DNA from: Tatumella sp. JGM118
GTDB taxonomy: Bacteria; Pseudomonadota; Gammaproteobacteria; Enterobacterales; Enterobacteriaceae
Reading direction: 5' to 3'
Length of the DNA: 44,990 nucleotides
Assembly (NCBI RefSeq): GCF_018257515.1
Contig: NZ_JAERJR010000013.1
Span: 47,320 to 92,309 of the forward strand
The notes beneath the pieces are model-generated. The model was not told where the DNA came from. It saw nothing but the letters and a program-made list of their open reading frames with translations, and did no database searches. Both the position numbers and the translations under genes were made by a program. Positions 24,039 through 32,002 of the stretch are shown in pieces. The first letter of the stretch is position 1. Each line of letters starts with the position of its first letter.

Positions 24039-25138
24039 ATGTCCTGCGAAAGTAACAATACACAGATAGAAATGATCCAGATATACCGTGCGGTAGCCGC
24101 GCTGGCAGTGATTATTTATCACTACAGCTGGTTTGCTTTCCCGCTGGGGCAGACATTTTTACGCAGAGGGTATCTGGGGGTGGATATCTTCTTTATGGTC
24201 AGCGGATTTCTGGCGTGGACAACGACACGCTATTTACCCTCCGGATGGCGCAGCAGTGCGACATATCTGCTGCGGCGAGGCTTCAGGATTATTCCGGCCT
24301 ATGCGCTTATTACCTTAGGCTATGTCGTCTTTTTTTATTATTATTCCCCGCGGCCGGGGCTGGGATTACATACGCTAAAGTCATTGCTGTTTATTCCGTT
24401 AAATGGCGGGGGTTCACCGTCTTATGGCCTTCCGTTACTTGATAATGGCTGGACGCTGAATTACGAGTTTTTTTTTATCTTCTGGTAGCGCTGACGCTGT
24501 TTTTATCCCGCTACCGGTATTGCACCCTGATGATGATTTTAATCGCTTGTATGACGCTGCTGCCACGGGAAGTCATACTGTCAAAGCAGAACAACGATCC
24601 CCGCTTTTACTGGCAGTATCTCTGCATGATCAGCGATACGATCAATATGGACTTTCTTGCAGGGATCCTGGCCGCGATGCTCTATCAGAAAATGTCTGCA
24701 CGGGCAGGCATGCCGCAGTGGTTAATGATGCTGGCGTCTGTGATTTATTTTTTGGGTGCCGTCGGCTGGTTATATAAACCGTTCGGAGAACTCGGGAATA
24801 ATCATACCAGTATAATGATGTTACCTTGCCTGCTGGTTTTTTTAGCCGGACTTAAACTGAGTAAGGTGAAGAAAATAAGTTATCCCGGCTGGTTACTTTT
24901 TACAGGAAAAATATCTTACTCTCTCTATCTTCTGCATATGGTCGTTATTTTTTCGATGATTGAATTATTGAAATCGTTATACGGCGATGATTTTTTTGAT
25001 TCATTTCCCCATCGGTTTAATTTGGTATTGATAAGCATCGGGATCACATTTTTGTTATCCGCTGTGTACTACGCACTGATTGAAGTCAGGCTTTCCCGCT
25101 GGCTGAAAATTAAAATCTTCCATTTTCTGAAGTTATAA
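24039..25138 (+). pseudogene. Acyltransferase-3 (OafA-like) gene interrupted by a frameshift at a T9 tract
   Basis: Two frames together make one integral-membrane acyltransferase of about 366 residues. Part 1 (24039-24488) has the family start IQIYRAVAALAVIIYHY, the GYLGVDIFFMVSGF motif with the conserved polar residues, and GWTLNYEFFF. It then meets TAG at 24486. Part 2 continues in the -1 frame from FFYLLVALTLFL to 25138, with SYSLYLLHMVVIF. The break is exactly at T9 (24468-24476); ten T residues, or a -1 slip on the run, would restore the protein. This can be an OFF state of a phase-variable gene, programmed slippage, or a base-calling error. The likely job is O-acylation of a surface glycan. 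Confidence 0.85.
24468..24476 (+). repeat. T9 homopolymer at the acyltransferase frameshift
   Basis: Nine consecutive T residues lie in codons for Phe-Phe-Phe. The frame before the run and the frame after it differ by one base, and one additional T gives the uninterrupted family sequence. Confidence 0.9.
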
Positions 25139-25174
25139 CATGTAAAGCTAACTTATTATCCCCACGGAGTTTTT

Positions 25175-25447
25175 ATGAATAGTGAAAGGAAATCACGCAG
25201 CAATAAAAAGACCGAAATCCTCAAGGCACTGGAAGCATTATGCCTGGAAAACGGCCCGCCTGCCGGTGGCAGCGGTGCGTTGCCGGAGCTTCAGCGCTGG
25301 CCGAAAACACGGCAAATTTCAGACCGCTGTGACACCAGTATTTATGTGACGCGCGCCATCCTGTTACAGCTGGTGGAAGAGGGTAAGGTGCTGAAATCAC
25401 CAGAGCTCTATTTTAACTCTCTGCGCTGGTATATCCGTAAGCGGTGA
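25175..25447 (+). CDS. Small winged-helix regulator, FaeA/PapI-like
   Basis: 90 residues, small and basic. KTEILKALEALC is followed, after an insert of about 20 residues, by TRQISDRCDTSIYVTRAILLQLVEEGKVLKSP. This reads as a recognition helix and wing like the FaeA/PapI family of fimbrial regulators. A ribosome site (CACGGAG) precedes the ATG. No fimbrial genes are in the window, so its target is unknown; the phase-variable-looking surface genes just upstream are candidates. Confidence 0.6.
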   Translation: MNSERKSRSNKKTEILKALEALCLENGPPAGGSGALPELQRWPKTRQISDRCDTSIYVTRAILLQLVEEGKVLKSPELYFNSLRWYIRKR

Positions 25448-25469
25448 CGCTGAACGGTATCCGTGAAAG

Positions 25470-25497
25470 CGGCAGTCCTGCAGAAGCGGGACTGCCG
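25470..25497 (+). terminator. Hairpin after the winged-helix gene
   Basis: A 9-bp perfect stem, CGGCAGTCC / GGACTGCCG, with a 10-nt loop begins 23 bp after the stop. No T-run follows, so terminator function is uncertain. Confidence 0.45.
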
Positions 25498-25529
25498 GAA
25501 AGCCCCGGCTGCGGCTCAGTAAGGAAGCC

Positions 25530-26019
25530 GGTTATCCCCTGATGAACAGATGACGTTTGACGTTGATTAAGAATTCACGGTACGACATGCCGCTGGCAGA
25601 AATAACCATCCGCCGGGCTATCAGCAGACCAGCGGCCACACCGAAAAAAAGCCAGTAGCCCGTCGGTGAAAGCCGGATTTCTGTGGGTTACAAGGGGGTG
25701 CAGCGTTGTGAGGGACACAGGCATCAGGATACAAGCCGCCGTCACCAGGCCGGAGGAATAATACTCTGGTTGATCATCCGGAGAGCCCGCAGATGGGCGA
25801 TGATTTCCGATCAGCCCAACCGCATCGGGGCAATGGCCAGCAATCAACACCAGGAAAGAAGAACGGGATAAAGACGATAAAAATGACATAACAGGCGGTG
25901 ATTATCTGCCCGAAATGCAGGTCGTCTCCTTTTAAATTCAGCTTACTGGCAAACATTTCGGTGACCCCCCCGGGGAAGCGGCCTTCTTCTTTGCTCGCAG
26001 TGCCGATGACTACACTCAT
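25530..26019 (-). pseudogene. Frameshifted small membrane-protein gene, family unknown
   Basis: From ATG 26019 the - strand encodes MSVVIGTASKEEGRFPGG, then a hydrophobic segment ITACYVIFIVFIPFFFPG. The frame is then lost. A different frame further on encodes WLFFGVAAGLLIARRMVIS, a second membrane segment, and a basic end, SYREFLINVKRHLFIRG, before a stop near 25540. The parts fit one small membrane protein with two or more frameshifts. I cannot name the family. Confidence 0.5.
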
Positions 26020-26388
26020 TTTACCTCGTGAACCTGTAATGCTGTTATTTGCCAGGATCCCGACGTGATAGAGGCTCGCCTCCGATACCTGTCTCCCCTG
26101 ACAGCAATAATGCCGGCGCCTGCTCCAGTATGCCGAGCTTACCAGTTTTTGCTGTAGCCCTCAGGATCATTTACCCCTGATCCGGCCGGTGACGCGGGTA
26201 AGGCCGTTAAGGCCGGTCATTGTGGCAGAGGCTCACCACGACGTTGCCGTAGCGGCGCCGTGCAGGTCAGTCTGTAAATCCGGGGTCTGCTGCATACTTA
26301 AACCTCCATATAAACCGAAGCATTGAGACAGGTAACGATACTATCCCCGCTTGCTTTGCTTTCACTGGCACACCGGCACTCCTCTTAG
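26020..26388. other. Decayed DNA, small gene start remnant on - strand
   Basis: On the - strand a GGAGG box precedes ATG at about 26296 (MQQTPDLQTDLHGAATATSW), but the frame stops after about 20 codons and later pieces are in other frames. No family is recognised. It may be the broken 5' part of the gene unit continuing at 26019. Confidence 0.35.
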
Positions 26389-26697
26389 GGTGAAAAACGC
26401 AATCTACCTGCCTTCAGCGATCGACCGGCGGAAGAAGAACTGAGTATTTTTCAGCAGAGTTCTATCTCAACACTGAATGAAGGTCATGGCCGGCAGGGGC
26501 GGGTACTGGCCAGTAAATTACTGACTTTGTCGGTTCATCTTACAGATTTTGTGACTCATAAAGGGATAGGTAACATTCAGACAATAAAACGGATCGTCAG
26601 CGACGCTGCCGGTATTCCGTAAAATGATCCCTCGTTGCTGCCCTTGTATGCTCAGCGTCGAAGCACCTTGCATGATGCTGAGATGCGCTGGTAACAG
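26389..26697 (+). pseudogene. Remnant open frame with an internal stop, family unknown
   Basis: The forward frame from 26389 reads protein-like sequence (RPAEEELSIFQQSS, GRVLASKLLTLSVHLTDFV, IQTIKRIVSDAAGIP) up to TAA 26620-26622. It then continues in the same frame (NDPSLLPLYAQRRSTLHDAEMRW) to another stop near 26697. There is no start codon at its beginning. The continuity across the stop suggests a real gene killed by a point mutation and a 5' loss. Not identified. Confidence 0.45.
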
Positions 26698-26733
26698 GAT
26701 TCAATTCCCGGGCCGGAGGTTACCGCAATGCCG

Positions 26734-26945
26734 CCAGCAGCACTGGCTGAATCCTTCAGACGTCTTACGCAGGCGGGGTTGAAGGCGACGAGAGATCATC
26801 CTTATGGTCAGTGAAGCCAGCGGCGGGTAGTGCGGGAGCAGCCAGCAGCACTGGCTGAACCCTTCAGATGTTTTACGCAGGCGGGGTTGAAGGCGACGAG
26901 AGATCATTCTTATGGTCAGTGAAGCCAGCGGCGGGTAGTGCGGGC
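26734..26945. repeat. Two tandem copies of a 108-bp unit
   Basis: CCAGCAGCACTGGCTGA starts copy 1 at 26734 and copy 2 at 26842, and the copies remain nearly identical through GGCGGGTAGTGCGGG. A reverse frame (26701-27015) runs through both and repeats a peptide of about 35 residues, but it has no family match that I know and may be a shadow. The unit length is close to the 107 bp of the array at 6414, but the sequences differ. Confidence 0.85.
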
Positions 26946-27420
26946 CAGAAAGCCGAATACCGCGTTGGGGCCGTCCGATCACTCTCGCGGCTGACTGCGG
27001 CAAAGACAGCACCACCGGTTCTGAATGACAGCTTTCGCTAACCTCTTTGGCATTCTCTGCCCTGTCCTGACTACGTTAGTTCGTCTTCCTCAGATAATCC
27101 GCGATAAACGGCATAGCGGGATCAGGGCATACAGGGTGGTAAGAAAAGCGGTAAGGCAGGGCATTAATACAGAACCGTATGCTCTCTGAGCGTGTGGCTC
27201 ATCGTTTTCGCGGAATCTGTACCACCTGCAGCCGCAACACTAATTATTTTTCCTGCCAGCAGGGCCGGGTTTTACTGATAACCGACCCCGTCTGGTTCTT
27301 AGTAACTATCTGTCGACCATGATTTCCGGTTTATGCCCGATCTGCGTCTGCTGACCTCAGACGTCTTTCCGGGAATAAGGCCTGAGACGGAGGAGTTTCC
27401 AGGCACTCTGCTGTGAGCCA
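26946..27420. other. Gene-poor decayed region, nothing identified
   Basis: No frame with start, ribosome site and recognisable sequence was found on either strand. Together with the pseudogenes to the left this makes about 2 kb (25450-27420) of degraded DNA. Confidence 0.5.
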
Positions 27421-28029
27421 TCAGGGATTGACCAGGCGACCGATAGCGCGGAAAAAACTTTTCTTACTGTGCCCTTTTTTTATTGCCCCTTCCCGATAAA
27501 AATACACTTTCCGCAGATTACACTGCAGGAGTTCGGCGATTTCTTTAGTATTCAGGTTATAAAGATAACCGCGTAACAGCGATACCTGTTCTTTTGTCAG
27601 GTCCAGGCGGCTATGGAATATAACACTATAATTTCTTTTGCATTTTCCTTGTGTGTCCCGGCAAAGAATACGAATGAAAAAGCTGAAGTCGTCCAGGGGA
27701 AGCCGTTTGTCCAGTTCAAAGTCGGCATTTTTAATATACATAAACTGGTGTAACACCGAGAGCAGACAAACCTTACAATGCGGGTTTGTCGACTTTATCT
27801 TTAAAATATCATTTTCGGGATCGATCACTATCGGACAGGTAGTCAGGATATCATAAAAAATGAAATCAAATTCACGTACTGAACGATGATTTAGTAGTTC
27901 TTCTACCGAAGAAAATGTGTAGACAATAATATTGTCAGAGATGTGCCTGCATATAGAAGATATTGCCATGCAGGTATAGTTACAGGTATCGATAATGGCA
28001 ATGGAACGAATGACTTCCTTGTTATTCAT
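27421..28029 (-). CDS. LuxR-type helix-turn-helix regulator with an atypical N-terminal domain
   Basis: 202 residues from ATG 28029 (MNNKEVIRSIAIIDTCNYT); an in-frame ATG at 28041 adds four residues without a ribosome site. The C-terminal about 60 residues form a LuxR/GerE-like HTH: LDLTKEQVSLLRGYLYNLNTKEIAELLQ, then the recognition helix NLRKVYFYREGAIKK. The N-terminal 120 residues look like a worn receiver domain without a clear phospho-acceptor pattern, as in RcsA, BglJ or YjjQ-type proteins. The gene is AT-rich and lies beside decayed DNA. Targets unknown; the surface-glycan genes to the left are candidates. Confidence 0.7.
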   Translation of the reverse strand: MNNKEVIRSIAIIDTCNYTCMAISSICRHISDNIIVYTFSSVEELLNHRSVREFDFIFYDILTTCPIVIDPENDILKIKSTNPHCKVCLLSVLHQFMYIKNADFELDKRLPLDDFSFFIRILCRDTQGKCKRNYSVIFHSRLDLTKEQVSLLRGYLYNLNTKEIAELLQCNLRKVYFYREGAIKKGHSKKSFFRAIGRLVNP

Positions 28030-28503
28030 ATAACACCACATTTATATTATTTGGTTGATTTACAAGGTGATTTTTTTCTGCCTGATTTTTCCGAAGTCAG
28101 TGCAAAGCGTAATAAGCGTGCCGGAGTATTATGTGTTGGCTGATTTTTATCCGTCGCCTGAAGATTTTAAACACTGATATGATTAAAATATCGCCGGATT
28201 ATGTCAGCTATTTGTCCTCTGTTCTATAGAGTTAGCCCAAATTATTTAAAAATAAGAATATTTCAGTTAGTCCTATTCGGCGGGTAGCGATATTTAATAG
28301 TGTCAGTCTGCCGATAAAAGGCGAAGAATAAATTATTTGGGGTACCCGCATCCGGTCATGGCCTTTATAACAGGGCGTTTCTGGCAACATAATTACCAGC
28401 CACAGTATAAGTCAGAGGTCTGTCTTTTTCTTTACCGCGATATTTTACTCTGCATCTCAGCGCGTAACAGAGATCGGTATCTAAGAACATTTGAGATAAA
28501 ATC
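28030..28503. other. AT-rich intergenic region between the LuxR-type gene and idnO
   Basis: Divergent promoters must lie here. A GTAACAG motif at about 28459 resembles the half-sites nearer idnO. A 66-codon frame at 28337-28537 has no recognisable content. Confidence 0.45.
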
Positions 28504-28519
28504 TCTGACAAGGATCACA
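28504..28519 (+). promoter_or_regulatory. CRP-like site before idnO
   Basis: TCTGA-CAAGGA-TCACA matches the CRP consensus TGTGA-N6-TCACA at 9 of 10 arm positions, about 100 bp before the idnO start. This fits catabolite control of a sugar-acid gene. Confidence 0.55.
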
Positions 28520-28569
28520 TATATTCCCAAAGCTTAGGGGTAACAGTCAGAAAGACGTTTATTCCCCGG

Positions 28570-28599
28570 ACTGTTGCGCGTACAGTTACGCGTAACAGT
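28570..28599 (+). promoter_or_regulatory. GntR/IdnR-type (LacI family) operator repeats before idnO
   Basis: ACTGTTGCGCGT (28570-28581) and ACGCGTAACAGT (28588-28599) are near-perfect inverted repeats, and the right part also contains the palindrome GTTACGCGTAAC (28585-28596). Enterobacterial GntR/IdnR sites contain TGTTAC...GTAACA. The IdnR-like gene downstream is the obvious ligand-controlled binder. The site is within 20-50 bp of the idnO start. Confidence 0.65.
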
Positions 28600-28619
28600 T
28601 GGTCATACGGGGTCGGAAA

Positions 28620-29384
28620 ATGAGTAACTTATTTAATCTGAGCGGCAAGCGAGCCTTAATCACCGGATCTACCCAGGGGCTGGGATTACTGATGGCTTAC
28701 GGACTGGGTGAGCATGGTGCCGAAGTCATTATCAACGGGCGCAGCCGGGAGCGTTGCGAACAAGCTGTGGTGCAATTACAGCAGGCAGGAATAACGGCAT
28801 ATGCCTGCGCGTTTGATGTCACCGATCCGCAAGCCGTTACGAAAGCGATTGAACAGATCGAAACGGATATCGGTTCGCTGGATATTCTGATTAACAATGC
28901 CGGTATTCAGTTCCGTAAACCTTTCACCGATTTCCCGGTGGAGCAATGGGATAACATTATGAATGTTAACCAGAAATCGGTGTTTCTGGTATCTCAGCAG
29001 GTTGCCAGGAAGATGATTGAGCGTAAGCGCGGAAAAATCATTAATATCTGTTCTATGCAAAGCGAATTAGGTCGCGACAATATTACCCCTTATGCTGCAT
29101 CCAAAGGGGCCGTAAAAATGCTGACCAAAGGCATGTGTGTGGAACTTGCGCGGTATAATATTCAGGTTAACGGTATTGCACCGGGTTATTTTGATTCAGA
29201 AATGACATCGGCTCTGGTCAATGACAAACAATTTACCGACTGGCTGTGTCACCGGACACCCGCCGCCCGCTGGGGTAAACCTGAAGAGCTGAAAGGGGCT
29301 GCTGTATTCCTGTCAGCGCCGGCATCTGATTTTGTGAATGGCCATATTCTGTTTGTTGATGGCGGCATGTTAGCGTCAGTTTAA
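28620..29384 (+). CDS. idnO: IdnO-like 5-keto-D-gluconate 5-reductase (gluconate 5-dehydrogenase), SDR family
   Basis: 254 residues from ATG 28620, the same length as E. coli IdnO; an upstream start at 28599 would lie inside the operator. Short-chain dehydrogenase motifs are present: nucleotide loop GSTQGLG (16-22), NNAGIQ, catalytic Tyr158 and Lys162 in YAASKGAVK, and a C-terminal FVNGHILFVDGGM. Long stretches such as INICSMQSELGRD match my memory of IdnO. The enzyme interconverts 5-ketogluconate and gluconate with NAD(P)H in the cytoplasm. No idnD, idnT or gluconate kinase gene lies nearby. Confidence 0.9.
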   Translation: MSNLFNLSGKRALITGSTQGLGLLMAYGLGEHGAEVIINGRSRERCEQAVVQLQQAGITAYACAFDVTDPQAVTKAIEQIETDIGSLDILINNAGIQFRKPFTDFPVEQWDNIMNVNQKSVFLVSQQVARKMIERKRGKIINICSMQSELGRDNITPYAASKGAVKMLTKGMCVELARYNIQVNGIAPGYFDSEMTSALVNDKQFTDWLCHRTPAARWGKPEELKGAAVFLSAPASDFVNGHILFVDGGMLASV

Positions 29385-29389
29385 TCCGC

Positions 29390-29417
29390 ACGGGCGGGGA
29401 ATGATATCACCGCCCGT
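29390..29417 (+). terminator. Hairpin after idnO
   Basis: An 8-bp stem, ACGGGCGG / CCGCCCGT, with a 12-nt loop just after the idnO stop. No T-run follows, so this is at best a weak terminator; transcription may continue into idnR. Confidence 0.45.
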
Positions 29418-29583
29418 CACCGGTATCCCGTATCTGCCTTTATCACTTACCGGGGACGTTGCTACGCGCAGCGTCTCCGCCTGATGCTGATCGGTGGTCA
29501 GCGTCACATCCTGCAGGGTTATCCTGGCAGTCTCTGCATTTCACAGGCAGACTATCCGCGAAAAAATACTTACAGGAAATGTG

Positions 29584-30582
29584 ATGAAACGAAACCGTAT
29601 GTCCCTGGAGGATATCGCGACCCTGGCAGGCCTGACAAAAATGACGGTAAGTCGCTATATGCGAGATCCGTCTAAGGTTTCTGAGCGTAGCAGAGGTGCG
29701 ATTGATGAAGTCATGCGCCAGCATAACTACATCCCCAACCGGTTGCCGGAAATACTGTCGGGGGCGGGGAGCCGGACGCTGGGAGTCATCATTCCGTCTT
29801 TCCGGAATCAGATATTCTCAGATGTGCTGGAAGGCATTCAGCAGGTTGCAGAAAAGCATGGTTATCAGACCATTATCGCCAGTGATAACTATGATCCGCA
29901 GGTCGGACAGGAAAAAATAATCACTCTTCTCTCCTATCATATTGATGGTCTGCTGCTGACCGGGACACAGCATACTCAGACGGCCAGGGATTACCTGAAA
30001 ACCTCCGGTATTCCTGTGGCGGAGTTGATGGAAATAACCGCCGAACCGCTGGATATCCAGGTCGGATTTGATAACCGGCAGGCGGCGTTTGATATGACGA
30101 CGGAATTTATCCGGCGGGGTAAACAACAGATGGTCTTCATCGGTGCGATGGACGATCCGCGGGATGCCAGTCGCTATCAGGGGATGACACAGGCATTACA
30201 GCGATCCGGATTATCAGGACTGCATTATCTCCCCGGAGCCATCTCCTCCATGGCCTTAGGTCGCCGGTTATTTCAGCAAATCATTACACAGCATCCGCAA
30301 ACCGATGCCATATTTTGTACCAATGATGATCTGGCGATGGGCGTGTTACTGGAGTGCCAGGCCCGTCAGATCCGGGTCCCGGAAGATATCGCGATTGCCG
30401 GTTTCCACGGACTGGATATCGGTTCAGCCAATCAGCAGAAATTGGCCAGTGTGATCACGCCAAGGCTGGAAATGGGCCAGGTCGCCACCGGACTGCTGAT
30501 TGCGCAACTGGAAGAGCGCCGCAAAGCCGGTACTGAAACCGTGGATCTCGGATACCGCCTGTTTACCGGGGATACTCTGTGA
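29584..30582 (+). CDS. idnR: LacI-family regulator, IdnR/GntR-like
   Basis: 332 residues from ATG 29584, as in E. coli IdnR; the frame reaches up to 29494, but the HTH begins MSLEDIATLAGLTKMTVSRYMR directly after the internal start. The hinge region is short, and a periplasmic-binding-like sensor domain follows (TLGVIIPSFRNQIFSDVLEGI, VGFDNRQAAFDM, CTNDDLAMG, IAIAGFHGLDIG). It likely binds the repeats at 28570 and responds to idonate, 5-ketogluconate or gluconate. The 200-bp gap after idnO may hold its own promoter. Confidence 0.88.
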   Translation: MKRNRMSLEDIATLAGLTKMTVSRYMRDPSKVSERSRGAIDEVMRQHNYIPNRLPEILSGAGSRTLGVIIPSFRNQIFSDVLEGIQQVAEKHGYQTIIASDNYDPQVGQEKIITLLSYHIDGLLLTGTQHTQTARDYLKTSGIPVAELMEITAEPLDIQVGFDNRQAAFDMTTEFIRRGKQQMVFIGAMDDPRDASRYQGMTQALQRSGLSGLHYLPGAISSMALGRRLFQQIITQHPQTDAIFCTNDDLAMGVLLECQARQIRVPEDIAIAGFHGLDIGSANQQKLASVITPRLEMGQVATGLLIAQLEERRKAGTETVDLGYRLFTGDTL

Positions 30583-30591
30583 AAGCAGCGA

Positions 30592-30632
30592 CAGGCGCTA
30601 ACGCCTGCCGCCGCTGAGTGTCATGCTTCTGA
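30592..30632 (-). terminator. Bidirectional hairpin between idnR and narI
   Basis: CAGGCG-CTAA-CGCCTG with further GC pairing outside it lies between the convergent genes. Read on the - strand it ends in GCTGCTTTC, a short U-tract, and would close the nar operon. Confidence 0.55.
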
Positions 30633-31313
30633 CTAGTGCCGCGAACGAACCAGCTGGTAGCGGCGGGTCAGATATTCCACCGGCGCGCTCCAGATATGCA
30701 CCAGCCGGGTAAAAGGAAATAATAAAAACAGCGTCATTCCCAGCACCAGATGTACCCGATAGATCATGTCCACCCCGTCCAGAAAAGAGGCTGCATTACC
30801 CCGGAAAAAGACGATAGATTGCGCCCAGCCAACCAGCTTCATCATCTCCTCACCGTCCATATGGCGGCTGGAAAACAGAATAGTGGTTAATCCGAGGCAC
30901 GCCTGGATCACCAGTAAACTGAGGATCAGAATATCGGCGTGGGTGGAGGTTGCCCGGATTCTGGGATTATACAGCCTGCGTTTCAGCAGCAGTGCCCCGC
31001 CGATCACCGTCATCATGCCGCAAATTCCCCCGGCCGCCATGGCTATCTTTTGTTTCGCGGCAATCGACAGGAAGGGCTCATAGACCCAGTGCGGGGTCAG
31101 TAACCCAAACAGATGTCCGAAGAAAATCCCGAGAATACCGATATGAAACAGGTTGGAGGCCAGAGTCATGCCTTTTTTATCCAGCATCTGGCTGGAAGCT
31201 GCCCGCCAGCTGTACTGGCCATAATCGTAACGCAGCCAGCTGCCTGCCAGAAACACCGTTCCACACAGGTAGGGGTAAAGATCGAACAGAAAGGTATTCA
31301 GCCAGCTCATCAT
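30633..31313 (-). CDS. narI: Respiratory nitrate reductase gamma subunit NarI (cytochrome b)
   Basis: 226 residues, five predicted membrane helices, with His residues placed for two hemes b. The start [33 protein letters not shown] and the C-terminal [36 protein letters not shown] match NarI. It takes electrons from quinol on the periplasmic side and passes them to NarH. Its ATG overlaps the narJ stop by 4 bp. Confidence 0.96.
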   Translation of the reverse strand: MMSWLNTFLFDLYPYLCGTVFLAGSWLRYDYGQYSWRAASSQMLDKKGMTLASNLFHIGILGIFFGHLFGLLTPHWVYEPFLSIAAKQKIAMAAGGICGMMTVIGGALLLKRRLYNPRIRATSTHADILILSLLVIQACLGLTTILFSSRHMDGEEMMKLVGWAQSIVFFRGNAASFLDGVDMIYRVHLVLGMTLFLLFPFTRLVHIWSAPVEYLTRRYQLVRSRH

Positions 31314-32002
31314 TTGACACCTCCGGCCGATAAGTCCAGATATTGTGGGGTGACCTGCTCACGAAAGCGCTGGCGATACTGCTGGTTAGCCGCATTATTA
31401 CATGCCGTATCGTCGATAAATTTCACCTGTTCTTCCTCCCAGAGAGCATCCATTGCCTGCGGAGTATCATCGCGGGATTCTCCGGCAATTTTCTCAAGCA
31501 CTGTGTGGCTACGTAGCGGGCTGTCAGCCAGATGTAACAGCTGGTCAAACAGCACCTGATAACCACTATCACGTTGTGTCAGACGTCCGCCGAGCAGAGC
31601 CAGTATTTCAGCGATATCCCGTAATCCCTGACGGCCATCCTCTTCCGGGCAGAGCGACAGATATTCCAGATATACCGGCAGATAATCGGGGAGCTCACGG
31701 CAATCCGGCTGTAATCCGGCTGCCTGGTACTGCGCCATTAAATCAACCATCGCCTGTCCGCGATCACGCGATTCAGCATGGACATGTTCAAACAGCAGCA
31801 GTGAGGTGGCGCGTCCCCGGTCAAAGGTTTCACACCATTCCTGCTGGCGATCCAGTAACGGGGCCTGCAGATAACATTGCGAAAATTCGAGTAACTCCGG
31901 CGATTCACTGGCGATAATGGCTAAAATTTCCTCCGAAGCCTCCCACAGTTCCTGAGAAGGGTATTCCAGCATGACAGCAATCAGTTTTAATGGCAGCATC
32001 AC
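31310..32002 (-). CDS. narJ: Nitrate reductase assembly chaperone NarJ
   Basis: 230 residues of the TorD/NarJ type. The [15 protein letters not shown] start, [25 protein letters not shown] and LPVYLEYLS are typical. It binds apo-NarG and allows insertion of the molybdenum cofactor before the enzyme docks to NarI. It overlaps narH and narI by 4 bp each, consistent with coupled translation. Confidence 0.95.
   Translation of the reverse strand: MMLPLKLIAVMLEYPSQELWEASEEILAIIASESPELLEFSQCYLQAPLLDRQQEWCETFDRGRATSLLLFEHVHAESRDRGQAMVDLMAQYQAAGLQPDCRELPDYLPVYLEYLSLCPEEDGRQGLRDIAEILALLGGRLTQRDSGYQVLFDQLLHLADSPLRSHTVLEKIAGESRDDTPQAMDALWEEEQVKFIDDTACNNAANQQYRQRFREQVTPQYLDLSAGGVK

Noticed and set aside
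26701-27015. Reverse frame with a duplicated peptide of about 35 residues
   Set aside because: It is produced by the 108-bp duplication, has no recognisable family and lies in decayed DNA.
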